DNA of 40,348 nt. Origin: a virus. Below the pieces are notes generated by a model. The model was not told where the DNA came from. It saw only the letters and a program-made list of their open reading frames with translations, and ran no database searches. This document shows, piece by piece, positions 16,106 through 24,519 of the stretch. The stretch is taken from positions 1 to 40,348 of the IMG/VR virus record IMGVR_UViG_3300023181_000049; one strand, given 5' to 3'. Made by a program: the position numbers and the translations under genes. Position 1 is the stretch's first letter, and every line of letters begins with the position of its first letter.

Positions 16106-16713
16106 TGGCAACACCGTTACTAATTTTCAAAAAAGATTTTGTTGGCAGAATTGAACTGCCTAACAATTTGGCTATCGAAAAATATAGTCAGCATCTTTTG
16201 CATGCACAGGATTTCGATTTGTGCAAATTAATGGGTGATAAATTTTACTTCTACTTCATTAGTAATTTCGAAGCTAACGGAGCGGTTAAAGAAGATGCAC
16301 CAGGACAGATTAAAAATTTGTTTAATGGGTCTTCATATACGGTTGATGAAATACCCTATCAGAACCCAGGCATTAAACCTGTTTTAGTTTATTTTACTGG
16401 ATCGAGGTTAATAAAAGGAATAGGCGAACACATTACGCCAAACTCTTTCGCTCAAAAGATTAATGAATTTTCAGAACCTGTTAGCAATTCATCAAAGGCT
16501 TTTAAGGCCAATGAATACGAAAATCAAGCGATTGCATATTGGAATAAATGTTTATTGTTCATGCGTAATAATGCAGATGATTTTCCGCAATTTTATGATG
16601 TGTGCGGTTGTGACGACAAAAGGTCAAACGGTAAACGACCTACTATGATTGCCGTGGGCGGATGCGATTACGATAACTATTATTACAGAAGAAATGGCAT
16701 ACGTCGACGATAA
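16105..16713 (+). CDS. probable head-tail connector (DUF6712-like)
   Basis: 202 residues, coupled to the portal gene. The N-terminus (MATPLLIFKKDFVGRIELPNN) and segments YFTGSRLIKGIGEHITPNSF and ANEYENQAIAYWNKCLLFM match the general pattern of a family of head-completion proteins in Bacteroidota phages. The C-terminal tail CGCDDKRSNGKRP is Cys/Lys-rich, and the last residues are Tyr/Arg-rich. The reading frame overlaps the next gene by 20 bp. Function inferred from position after the portal. Confidence 0.55.
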   Translation: MATPLLIFKKDFVGRIELPNNLAIEKYSQHLLHAQDFDLCKLMGDKFYFYFISNFEANGAVKEDAPGQIKNLFNGSSYTVDEIPYQNPGIKPVLVYFTGSRLIKGIGEHITPNSFAQKINEFSEPVSNSSKAFKANEYENQAIAYWNKCLLFMRNNADDFPQFYDVCGCDDKRSNGKRPTMIAVGGCDYDNYYYRRNGIRRR

Positions 16714-17212
16714 ACGGATAAGGGATTTAGACACCCAGCCAACGCCATTGTTAAATGATTTTTTAGTAATGGACAGGGCTGGAGCTTTAGAGGCTACAAA
16801 ATTTACCATACAGGCTTTAGCAAACTTAATTAATGCACAAGGTGTTAAGCAAATTGCATACGCAAATACAACAGCACCAGATAATGCTTTTGGTGCTAAA
16901 GGCGATTTATTTTATCAAATACCTGCTAATGGTTCATTTATTAAAATGTTCCAAAAAGGCGTATCTACATGGGCGTTAGTTTTTAACCTGCCATTGCCTT
17001 ATGAGGAAACCTATACACAAGCTAATTTAGTTTTTAGAAGTGAGGATGATTACACATTAAGCGTAACTATTCCAAGTGGCAGAGCAATTACTGCAGTAGC
17101 TATAGTTTACCCAGATGCAACGCCTAGATACTGGCTATCTGGAGGACAGAGTGAATTAATAACTGGATTTACTAATAATAATACACAGACAATAAAAGTA
17201 AAATATCAATAA
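16694..17212 (+). CDS. tail-fibre-related protein (N-terminal adaptor type)
   Basis: 172 residues from ATG 16694 (MAYVDDKRIRDLDTQP); an upstream in-frame start at 16649 lies deep in the preceding gene. The start is typical of phage fibre/adaptor proteins with D-L-x-x-x-P...L-N-D-F-L-V-M-D. The rest is beta-rich (GAKGDLFYQIPANGSF, TLSVTIPSGRAITAV). It begins a chain of overlapping genes up to 23.5 kb that looks like the receptor-binding block. Structural role inferred. Confidence 0.5.
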   Translation: MAYVDDKRIRDLDTQPTPLLNDFLVMDRAGALEATKFTIQALANLINAQGVKQIAYANTTAPDNAFGAKGDLFYQIPANGSFIKMFQKGVSTWALVFNLPLPYEETYTQANLVFRSEDDYTLSVTIPSGRAITAVAIVYPDATPRYWLSGGQSELITGFTNNNTQTIKVKYQ

Positions 17213-17213
17213 T

Positions 17214-17555
17214 ATGTGCTGTCCAGAATTTAACTGTAAACTACCGATTATAAACGAATGTTCACGAAATGGCGATGCAATTGGCGATTGGCAATATTTG
17301 TTTGATATTGACATTACGGGTATGCTTTTCTTTTATGAGAGCTATGAAGTTGACGGCGTACAGGTAGTAAAAAAATCAATTGGTGACGGCCTTACCTTGA
17401 TTTTACCAAATACATTAATTTTCGATGGCGTTACGTCGGACGAAAGGGTTGAGGGCAAACACAGGGGTTTTTTAAAGGTAGTCGAGAATGGCGATCAACC
17501 AAGCACGATTATTCAATTCAATATTAATATTAACAAAAAGGAGGTTTACGAATGA
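17214..17555 (+). CDS. small Cys-rich N-terminal protein of the fibre block
   Basis: 113 residues. It starts MCCPEFNCKLPIINECSRNG and then is beta-rich; several Cys cluster in the first 20 residues. It has no recognised family. It is 1 bp after the preceding gene and overlaps the next by 4 bp (ATGA). Its likely role, as a small tail or assembly component next to the spike, is only contextual. Confidence 0.5.
   Translation: MCCPEFNCKLPIINECSRNGDAIGDWQYLFDIDITGMLFFYESYEVDGVQVVKKSIGDGLTLILPNTLIFDGVTSDERVEGKHRGFLKVVENGDQPSTIIQFNININKKEVYE
17540..17544 (+). promoter_or_regulatory. Shine-Dalgarno before the spike gene
   Basis: GGAGG lies 7 bp before ATG 17552, inside the preceding reading frame. 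It supports the chosen start and separate initiation of the spike. Confidence 0.5.
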
Positions 17556-18718
17556 TAGTATCTAGTTGCAATGTGAACGATAGTTTGCAGAGAGTTGAGG
17601 TTCATGTTTCTCCTTATTTGGATTTATCTAATTATTACACATCACAGCAAATAGATGCTATTGTAGAGGGTATAAAAAGTAAGGTTGTTTACCTTTCGGA
17701 TAACGGATGCGTTAGCGATGCTGGGGATTTAAGCATTGAAAAAGGGGTTGGCGCAATAGCAGGAACGTTGAACACGGCAGCGATACAAGCTGTTTTGGAC
17801 TTAGCAATCACCGAGCCTTTAACGGTTGTAGTCGATGGCCAGTATAATACAGGTGCTTTAACGATTTATTCAAACACTACTTTAATTTTTAAAGATGATT
17901 GCGGATTTATTCTAGCCAACGGCACAAACACGGACATGTTTAGAAATTTTAACTTTGCTTTTTCTGGTACACGGTTAGATAAAAACATCGCAATACTTGG
18001 AGGCAGAGGGGTGTTTAACTTAAACGCTGCAAACCAGTCTCCGCGCAATCCTACATTGTTGCTTACTTTCAAAGGCGCTTTCCGTTTGGCAGGGGTAGAA
18101 CGAATAGTTTTCGAAGGAGGGGAGTATCTTTATGCAAGCGAGTTCACCAATTCGATAATGAACTGTAAGGACATCTATATCAACGGAAGTAAAATCGATG
18201 TAGGTACAACTAATTACATAGATAATAAAGATGGGTTTCACTTTAATGGCCCATGTGAAAATATTGTTATCAACAACATACAGTTAAAAACAGGTGACGA
18301 CGGCATCGCTCTGAATGCCGACGAAGGATTAACTACTGACTGCCCTAATATAGGCGGGGCAATTACGAATGTTTCCATAAACAACATGAAGATACTAGAT
18401 GGCGGAGCGAAAGGAATACGCCTGCTATCTGGAACAAGTTTAATCGATAACGTTTCGATTACAAACGTTAAAGGAAATACAAAGGACTTCTTTTTGATAG
18501 CCGACAATCTAAGAGGGGGCAACATGGAATGTACCCACCCAGGAGCTGGAAATTTCGGAAGGATTAGCATTGACGGTATAAATGTTGAAGTTACTGAAGC
18601 TACCAATTCGACACAGTATTTATCTTACTTCAGCTTTTCTGGAACATTCAAAGACCTTAGCCTTAAAAATATTATAAGGAACGATTTTTTCACAAGGTCA
18701 AAATCCTGCGTTCAATAA
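17552..18718 (+). CDS. beta-helix tail spike, N-terminal part (frameshifted)
   Basis: 388 residues of a right-handed parallel beta-helix of the pectate-lyase/glycosyl-hydrolase-28-like type. The frame reads VVVDGQYNTGALTIYSNTTL, then repeated rungs such as NIVINNIQLKTGDDGIALNA and NVSINNMKILDGGAKGIRLL. The TGDDGI rung resembles the DD motif of glycoside hydrolases, so depolymerase activity on surface polysaccharide is possible. At 18685-18690 (T6) the frame would have to shift by +1 to continue into the next open frame. Without the shift it ends within 10 codons as a basic stub (TRSKSCVQ), which looks unnatural. Confidence 0.7.
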   Translation: MIVSSCNVNDSLQRVEVHVSPYLDLSNYYTSQQIDAIVEGIKSKVVYLSDNGCVSDAGDLSIEKGVGAIAGTLNTAAIQAVLDLAITEPLTVVVDGQYNTGALTIYSNTTLIFKDDCGFILANGTNTDMFRNFNFAFSGTRLDKNIAILGGRGVFNLNAANQSPRNPTLLLTFKGAFRLAGVERIVFEGGEYLYASEFTNSIMNCKDIYINGSKIDVGTTNYIDNKDGFHFNGPCENIVINNIQLKTGDDGIALNADEGLTTDCPNIGGAITNVSINNMKILDGGAKGIRLLSGTSLIDNVSITNVKGNTKDFFLIADNLRGGNMECTHPGAGNFGRISIDGINVEVTEATNSTQYLSYFSFSGTFKDLSLKNIIRNDFFTRSKSCVQ

Positions 18719-20033
18719 ATTATTTCCTTTAATCGAAGTACAGAATACTGATTTATTTGGTAAAAGTTCTTTTGGTAGCCTAACGATTGACGGTATTAAC
18801 TGTAATATCGATGATAACGACGATCAACCCGCCTTAGTTAAAATTTATGATGTAGAGGTAAAAAACCTATCATTGACTAACTTTAATATAGCGAATAACG
18901 GCGGTAAAATGCAAGAAGGTTTGCACATCGCGGCAATATGCGATACGTTGATTATCGATAAAATAGCTATTGGAAATTCATTTGTAAATGACTTAGTTCT
19001 TTCTGGAGCAGCAACTGCAAAATCTTTATTGATAAACGGGTTAGCTGTTGAAGATGAGGTCGGGGATGCATCTATAGCTTTCTCTCCAGTTGTTGACTTT
19101 GAAAAATCGATAGTTAATAACGTAACGAGCGCAAATAATTTTAAACAGCTTAAAACTAATTTGGCTAATCCATCGGTTCAATACCCATTTACCGAGGCTA
19201 CGGGGGCGGATAGACTTGATGTATCGGGGAATAATGTTACATTAGTCGATGTGAACGATAATGTAGAACTTATCGACGGACGCGGAACAGCAAAAGCGGT
19301 AAGATTGCAACCGCCAACTCAACGTAGATTATTAGGTGACTTTTCTGTAACGGATAATTTTTCATGCTATTTTGAGTACAGGCACATAGGTGAAGATGCC
19401 ATAAATATTTTAGGCACTTCATCTGCCGACAATAACAGGGGTTGGAATTTTATTGAAATTCTCGATGTGGCAAGGGGGGTTAAGATACTTCAGTTTCAAT
19501 CATCATTCAACGGTGATGCTACTGGTGTAACTCCGTACAATTTCGGTCTTATAAACGATGGAGAATGGAATAAAATAGGATTTTCATTTGAGAGAATGAA
19601 TAACGTTAATGGGTTGAACGTTTGGGTAAATGGTACTAGGCAATGGTTTTCAGGGGTTAGTTTTGCATTCAATACGGGGAAGCTAAACATTGGCTACGGT
19701 AGTGGTTTGCCTTGGGATGGAGCAGATATTTTAGACGTATCGGGGCTTGTTATTTTTAATAACTATTTGATGAGCGAAACGGATTACGAGACTTTAGCCA
19801 ACGGAGAACAACCTTATCAGCCTAAGGCGCAATTAGGGGCTTCTTTAGCAAACAATACCATTCAATCTGTAACTAACGCCACTACATCGGTATTAACAGA
19901 AAGCCAACTTAACACTACCTATCCCGATGCTCAAATAGGCATGGAAGTAATTTGCCCTAGTATTTCTGGAGGCGGATTAATTTATAAAAAATATAGCACT
20001 ACATGGGTAAAAACCTCAATAACAACGGTATGA
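18678..20033 (+). CDS. tail spike, C-terminal part with LamG-like domain (out of frame)
   Basis: The +1 frame is open from 18678 (after TAA at 18675-18677) to 20033 and continues the beta-helix without interruption: FNKLFPLIEVQNTD, SFGSLTIDGINCNI, VKNLSLTNFNIANN. It has no ATG until far inside and its first alternative start (TTG 18873) falls in mid-rung. Later comes a concanavalin/LamG-like domain (about nt 19200-19800: DGRGTAKAVRLQPPTQRRLL, LINDGEWNKIGFSFERMNNV, ANGEQPYQP) and a C-terminal segment before the fibre gene. Together with the upstream part it would give about 826 residues. Either a sequencing or real single-base change in the T-run, or regulated slippage, separates them. Confidence 0.65.
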   Translation, partial: GTIFSQGQNPAFNKLFPLIEVQNTDLFGKSSFGSLTIDGINCNIDDNDDQPALVKIYDVEVKNLSLTNFNIANNGGKMQEGLHIAAICDTLIIDKIAIGNSFVNDLVLSGAATAKSLLINGLAVEDEVGDASIAFSPVVDFEKSIVNNVTSANNFKQLKTNLANPSVQYPFTEATGADRLDVSGNNVTLVDVNDNVELIDGRGTAKAVRLQPPTQRRLLGDFSVTDNFSCYFEYRHIGEDAINILGTSSADNNRGWNFIEILDVARGVKILQFQSSFNGDATGVTPYNFGLINDGEWNKIGFSFERMNNVNGLNVWVNGTRQWFSGVSFAFNTGKLNIGYGSGLPWDGADILDVSGLVIFNNYLMSETDYETLANGEQPYQPKAQLGASLANNTIQSVTNATTSVLTESQLNTTYPDAQIGMEVICPSISGGGLIYKKYSTTWVKTSITTV

Positions 20034-23000
20034 AATTAAAGCTATTACTAATCATTTTATTGGCGTCAATTGGCGTTAATGCGCAAACATTCACAAATTT
20101 TAACGCCTACGGTTTACAACGTAAAATAGTTGGATCGGATACCACATGGCGTTTTGTGGGTAGTGGCTCGAACGGTTTTAGGTATTTCAATCCTAATGGC
20201 ATTTTGCCAGACAGCACGATTTTTAGAACTGTAGCCAATTCTTATTCGCTTTCTGCCATGCAAATGAAGCTAAACGATTATACGCTTCAAACAAGGTCTA
20301 TATCTACTGGATTTGGATTAACTGGAGGCGGTAACTTTACGGCAAACAGAACGTTCATTGTAGATACCACACAAGTTAGAAGTGTTTTAAATTCCTATAC
20401 AAAAGCACAGGTTAATGCGTTAATATCTTCAGCAAGTCCAGACAGTACAGTATTTAGAACTACTGCAAATAGCTTGACATTGGCACAGCTACAATCTAGG
20501 TTTAATTTATATACTCCTTTGAACGGGGCGGGGGCTACGGGTACATGGGGAATAAATATAAGCGGGATTTCTGCGTTTTCTACACTAGCTACAAACTCTA
20601 ATAACTGGGGTTCTGTTCCGAATAACTTTGCATTTGGCAATAGAACAAGTGATTTGCAAAGCGTTATTGGAAAAGATGGAGGTGGTACGGCTTACACGTT
20701 TACAGCGGGTGCGGTAAGGACTTTTATCAATTCTGATGGTCTTTATCAACCATTGGAAAATCAAAGGGTAAGCACTTCCAACTCGGTAACGTTTGGAAAT
20801 GTAACGGCAGGACATAGTATTTTTACGGGAACTGGAAATACATACAATATAGCAGGACTAGAGACTAGAGGTAACGGGTCAAGCGTTAAGCCTATCATGG
20901 GTTTTCACCAACCTGGAGATTATGCGGGGGCAATATCATTAATGGCTAACTCACAGTTTGCTTTTTTCAATGACGATGGAACGACATACGCTAATATTAA
21001 TTTGGCAAATGCAACGATAAACGGAACGCCAACAGCATCAAGCAATCAAGCGGCTAGAATGGTTGACTTAGATAGTTACATACCTTTAACGCAAAAAGCG
21101 GCGGCTTCGGGTGTGGCTACTTTGGATGGTAGCGGGAAAGTACCTTTATCCCAACTACCAACTGGATCAGAGGTGTATAAGGGTACATGGAATGCAAGTA
21201 CAAATACACCAACTTTAATAGATGGCACGGGTACGAACGGGTGGAAATACATTGTAAACGTAGCTGGTACGCAGAATTTAGGTAGTGGCTCCGTTTCGTA
21301 TCTAGTTGGCGATGCGGTTATTTACAACGGCACGATTTGGCAAAAGGTAGCGAGCGGAACGGCGGTAACCTCTGTAAACACCTATACTGGTGCGGTTGTT
21401 TTGGTAAAAGGTGATATTGGACTTGGTAACGTGGATAACACTACGGATCTGAACAAGCCTGTATCGACAGCGCAACAAACAGCTTTAGATTTAAAACTTA
21501 GTATAGCTACTGCAGCATCTACCTATCAGACATTAGCGAATTTAAGTACGTCGACATCTTTAGGTACTTCAAACACACTATATCCATCGCAATTAGCGGT
21601 TAAAACCTATGTAGATGCAAACGTACCTGCCTTGACCAATTACGCTTTAAAAGACGGAACTAATTCAACTGGGACATGGACTATAAGCACAACTGGGAAT
21701 GCGTTAACAGCTACAACAGCGGTAAGCACAAATAATTGGGGTTCAATACCTAATAATTTTGCATTTGGGATTAGGACTAGTGGTATGGATACATTTATAG
21801 GTCAAGATGCTGGCGGTACGGCATATACATTTAGTAGCGGTGCTGTTGCTTCATTATTAGGACTTAGCTCTTATTTAACCGCTTCAAGCACAAACACGCT
21901 AACCAATAAAAGCGGTAACATTTCACAATGGACTAATGATAGTGGTTATATCACTACTGATACCAAATGGGATGGTGGCGCAACTGGATTAACGGCATCG
22001 ACAGGACGTACATCTTTAGGTGGGACAACTGTAGGACAAAATATATTTACCTTAACCAATCCATCCGCTATCCGCTTTATAAGATTAAATGCTGACAACT
22101 CGGTCGATGCGCTTAATGCTTCAGATTTTAGGACGGCAATAGGTGCGGGATCGGCGGTAATAGATAGTACTCAATTTAGAACGGTTGCAAATAGCTACTC
22201 ATTAGCTGGCATGCAAACAAAGTTGAACAACTATACTTTGCAATCAAGGACTTTCTCTGCGGGATATGGACTTGCTGGAGGTGGAGATTTTACTTCGAAT
22301 AAAACCATCTATGCCGATAGTACGGTTGTTAGGTCATGGTCTAACAGCTTAAGTTTAGCGCAACTTCAAACACGATTTAATCTTAAACAAAATTTGGTAA
22401 CGTTAACTACAACGGGAACTGGAGCGGCTACTTTTAACCAATCTACAGGAGCGTTAAATATACCTACTCCTAGCGGTGGTGGCGGTGGAACGGTTACAAG
22501 TGTAACGTCTGCAAATACCGACATATCGGTAGCCAACACTACATCTACTCCAGTACTCACTTTGAATAGCGGACTAGGCGCAAGTAAGATCGTAAAAAGG
22601 GATGCTGATGGTGCTGTTCCAATAACGGCGGGATCAAGGATATGGACGGTAGGGTCAAACGATATTGCCTATCAAGCAGCAATTCATAACTTCTATAGAT
22701 ACACATCAAGTACTATTTCCGGACATTTCATGAATATGAGCAATACTGGTTCTATAGACGAATTGACGATATTCCCTCAAAACGGAACGTTTCCAGGATT
22801 GCTAAATTTCGGCAACTTAAAGAGCGGAACAACTACGCCAACCCCATCGGGGACTGAACATCAACTTACAATAGATGCAAATGGATTAGTTGGGCATAGG
22901 GCTTTCGCTAGTAGTACTACCAACTTAGCTTTAGGCACACCTACATCAACAACTTACCCTATCACTAATAGCAATGGTACAGGTTTTACTTTACCTAGCG

Positions 23001-23521
23001 CAACAACTACGGATGCTGGATTATTTAATGCGTCGGATAAAACTAAATTGGACGGCATTGCAAGCGGTGCCAACAATTATTCTTTGCCTGTCGCAACCGC
23101 TTCGGTGCTTGGGGGTGTAAAACAAGGTACAGGAGTTGCTATCGATGGGTCTGGTGTTATTAGTGCGCTAACACAAGCGACTAGCGGTACATATACGCCG
23201 ACGGTGGCTAACGTATCTAATACATCTTCATTAAGTTTGACGTACGCGGCATATACGCGGATCGGGGACATAGTTACAGTCGATGCGATCATAAACTACA
23301 CTACTACAAGCGGCGTAACCTCTTCGCAGGTTTCAGTAACGCTACCATTCGATGTTTGCTCTAATAATGCTGTAACAGGTATTGCTTCCGTAGTAGGGGC
23401 TAACGAAGCGGGAATAGTTGATTATAACAGTAATACCAGTGCTAGGGTTTACTTTCCTGCAAACGCTTTAACGGGCGCTAGGGTTACGCACATACGATTT
23501 ACTTACACAGTAACAGATTAA
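20030..23521 (+). CDS. large tail fibre with N-terminal signal peptide and internal repeats
   Basis: 1163 residues from ATG 20030 (overlaps preceding TGA). The first 21 residues (MKLKLLLIILLASIGVNAQ) have a basic start, a hydrophobic core and an A-Q cleavage site typical of Sec signal peptides in Bacteroidota, which is unusual for a phage fibre. The body contains repeats: DSTIFRTVANSYSL, later DSTQFRTVANSYSL, and two NNWGS(V/I)PNNFAFG copies. Mid-protein segments such as TLTNKSGNISQWTNDSGYIT and a Gly-rich linker (PSGGGGG) are typical fibre material. The C-terminus (ATSGTYTPTVANVS, YTRIGDIVTVDAI) is a known-looking C-terminal tail-fibre domain. Likely the main adhesin. Confidence 0.75.
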   Translation: MKLKLLLIILLASIGVNAQTFTNFNAYGLQRKIVGSDTTWRFVGSGSNGFRYFNPNGILPDSTIFRTVANSYSLSAMQMKLNDYTLQTRSISTGFGLTGGGNFTANRTFIVDTTQVRSVLNSYTKAQVNALISSASPDSTVFRTTANSLTLAQLQSRFNLYTPLNGAGATGTWGINISGISAFSTLATNSNNWGSVPNNFAFGNRTSDLQSVIGKDGGGTAYTFTAGAVRTFINSDGLYQPLENQRVSTSNSVTFGNVTAGHSIFTGTGNTYNIAGLETRGNGSSVKPIMGFHQPGDYAGAISLMANSQFAFFNDDGTTYANINLANATINGTPTASSNQAARMVDLDSYIPLTQKAAASGVATLDGSGKVPLSQLPTGSEVYKGTWNASTNTPTLIDGTGTNGWKYIVNVAGTQNLGSGSVSYLVGDAVIYNGTIWQKVASGTAVTSVNTYTGAVVLVKGDIGLGNVDNTTDLNKPVSTAQQTALDLKLSIATAASTYQTLANLSTSTSLGTSNTLYPSQLAVKTYVDANVPALTNYALKDGTNSTGTWTISTTGNALTATTAVSTNNWGSIPNNFAFGIRTSGMDTFIGQDAGGTAYTFSSGAVASLLGLSSYLTASSTNTLTNKSGNISQWTNDSGYITTDTKWDGGATGLTASTGRTSLGGTTVGQNIFTLTNPSAIRFIRLNADNSVDALNASDFRTAIGAGSAVIDSTQFRTVANSYSLAGMQTKLNNYTLQSRTFSAGYGLAGGGDFTSNKTIYADSTVVRSWSNSLSLAQLQTRFNLKQNLVTLTTTGTGAATFNQSTGALNIPTPSGGGGGTVTSVTSANTDISVANTTSTPVLTLNSGLGASKIVKRDADGAVPITAGSRIWTVGSNDIAYQAAIHNFYRYTSSTISGHFMNMSNTGSIDELTIFPQNGTFPGLLNFGNLKSGTTTPTPSGTEHQLTIDANGLVGHRAFASSTTNLALGTPTSTTYPITNSNGTGFTLPSATTTDAGLFNASDKTKLDGIASGANNYSLPVATASVLGGVKQGTGVAIDGSGVISALTQATSGTYTPTVANVSNTSSLSLTYAAYTRIGDIVTVDAIINYTTTSGVTSSQVSVTLPFDVCSNNAVTGIASVVGANEAGIVDYNSNTSARVYFPANALTGARVTHIRFTYTVTD
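20210..20386 (+). repeat. fibre internal repeat A, copy 1 (second copy 22163-22339)
   Basis: About 59 residues starting DSTIFRTVANSYSL and ending VVRS/QVRS. The second copy at 22163-22339 begins DSTQFRTVANSYSL. Both include G-Y/F-G-L-(T/A)-G-G-G-x-F-T. This is protein-level internal duplication; nucleotide identity is lower. Confidence 0.7.
20600..20725 (+). repeat. fibre internal repeat B, copy 1 (second copy 21731-21856)
   Basis: About 42 residues starting NNWGSVPNNFAFGNRTS; the second copy at 21731 starts NNWGSIPNNFAFGIRTS. Both continue with D-x-G-G-T-A-Y-T-F and G-A-V. Repeats A and B recur in different order, so the fibre looks assembled from duplicated modules. Confidence 0.7.
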
Positions 23522-23536
23522 CTAACACATAAAATC

Positions 23537-23707
23537 ATGAAACAATTCGAAGAAGAAGTAGAAGATGATGAAAATCAAAACGGTGATTGCGACGTTACCA
23601 CAAAACACCTAGCAGGAGAAAGGCCAGCAGGTTACTCCAATCAATCTTACCTTAAATGCGATAAGATAAACAAGTCTTGGTATTGGTATGATCCGACTAT
23701 TGCTTAA
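23537..23707 (+). CDS. small acidic protein after the fibre gene
   Basis: 56 residues: an acidic start (MKQFEEEVEDDENQNG), then CDVTTKHLAGERPAGYSNQ and CDKINKSWYWYDPTIA. Two Cys and an aromatic end. Not recognised. Lies 15 bp after the fibre gene in the same direction, so may belong to the tail transcript, for example as a small chaperone; unknown. Confidence 0.5.
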   Translation: MKQFEEEVEDDENQNGDCDVTTKHLAGERPAGYSNQSYLKCDKINKSWYWYDPTIA

Positions 23708-23729
23708 AAACAATAATTAGTTATATTTG
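23700..23729 (+). promoter_or_regulatory. promoter before the 87-residue membrane protein
   Basis: TTG at 23700-23702 and TATATTTG at 23722-23729 are 19 bp apart, a good Bacteroidota match. The ATG at 23741 follows after 11 bp. Confidence 0.6.
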
Positions 23730-23740
23730 TTTAATTTAAC

Positions 23741-24004
23741 ATGATGACCAAAGTGGCAGAACAAGAGATAAAAGACAGCCTTAAAAAATCGGAGTTTAGG
23801 GGAATAGTGGCTACGGTAGCAAGTACGGTAACGGTATTGGTCGGTATGTTTTTTGGTGGGCTACAAATCGTCGATGCTGTTAAAAAAAGCATAAGGATTG
23901 AGTACGATGCTAAATTCCAAGAAATGAAAAGCGAACAATACAAAATTGATCGTGAACAGGACTATAAAATATTGGTGTTGGAAAATAACAATTCAAAGAA
24001 ATAA
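23741..24004 (+). CDS. small membrane protein with coiled-coil tail
   Basis: 87 residues (or 86 from ATG 23744). A polar start is followed by one membrane segment (GIVATVASTVTVLVGMFFGG, about 21-40) and then a charged helical C-terminus (DAKFQEMKSEQYKIDREQDY). Topology resembles small lysis-related or phage membrane proteins, but no family was recognised. It has its own promoter and terminator, forming a monocistronic unit. Confidence 0.6.
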   Translation: MMTKVAEQEIKDSLKKSEFRGIVATVASTVTVLVGMFFGGLQIVDAVKKSIRIEYDAKFQEMKSEQYKIDREQDYKILVLENNNSKK

Positions 24005-24030
24005 AAATCTTTTCATAGGTAGTTTGGTTT

Positions 24031-24068
24031 AAGCGTTATTCAAGGATTTGGATAACGCTTTCCTTTTT
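24031..24068 (+). terminator. intrinsic terminator
   Basis: An 11-bp stem, AAGCGTTATTC (24031-24041) with GGATAACGCTT (24050-24060), includes one G-T pair and is followed by TCCTTTTT. Ends the membrane-protein transcript. Confidence 0.7.
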
Positions 24069-24105
24069 AGTACATTTAATAGAGTTTAATTTAGTTTATT
24101 TCATT

Positions 24106-24134
24106 AGCCGTAGTTTGGATGGATTACGGCTTTT
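24106..24134 (+). terminator. second short terminator-like hairpin
   Basis: AGCCGTA (24106-24112) pairs with TACGGCT (24125-24131), followed by a short T-run. It lies between the first terminator and the DUF6948-like gene and may be a backup stop or leader structure. Confidence 0.5.
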
Positions 24135-24213
24135 GTGTGTAATAGCATTGTTGCAAAAAGTTAAGATAATAGATTATATATTCGTTTATTATTTAACAGT
24201 TAAAAAACTTAAC

Positions 24214-24519
24214 ATGAAAACAAATCCAAAAAAATTCTACATTATCAGAACCTATTCAGCAGGTGTTTGGTTCGGTCAAATCGTTTCATTAGATGGCATG
24301 GTATGCATTCTTAAAAATGCACGTAGATTATGGCAATGGGCTGGAGCGGCTTCTTTGTCTCAATTAGCAGTAGACGGCACAAAATCGCCTAATGGCTGTA
24401 AATTTACGGTAACAATTACAGATGAAGATGGTGTTTATTTGCCTCAAGTTATCGAAGCGTTACCATGCACAGATGTCGCAGTTGAAAACATTAACGCCGT
24501 GAAAGAATGGAAACTTTAA
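24214..24519 (+). CDS. DUF6948-type protein
   Basis: 101 residues from ATG 24214 (MKTNPKKFYIIRTYSAG); earlier in-frame starts at 24115 would overlap the hairpin and are rejected. The sequence YIIRTYSAGVWFGQIVS, then LKNARRLWQWAGAASLSQLA and a final ALPCTDVAVENI, matches the DUF6948 pattern I recall from phage and plasmid loci. Function unknown. A weak promoter (TATATTCG, 24177-24184) lies upstream. It overlaps the Gly-X repeat gene by 13 bp, so the two are expected to be co-translated. Confidence 0.65.
   Translation: MKTNPKKFYIIRTYSAGVWFGQIVSLDGMVCILKNARRLWQWAGAASLSQLAVDGTKSPNGCKFTVTITDEDGVYLPQVIEALPCTDVAVENINAVKEWKL

Noticed and set aside
20030-23521. Diversity-generating retroelement target
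   Set aside because: No reverse transcriptase, template repeat or adenine-biased variation seen in the window.
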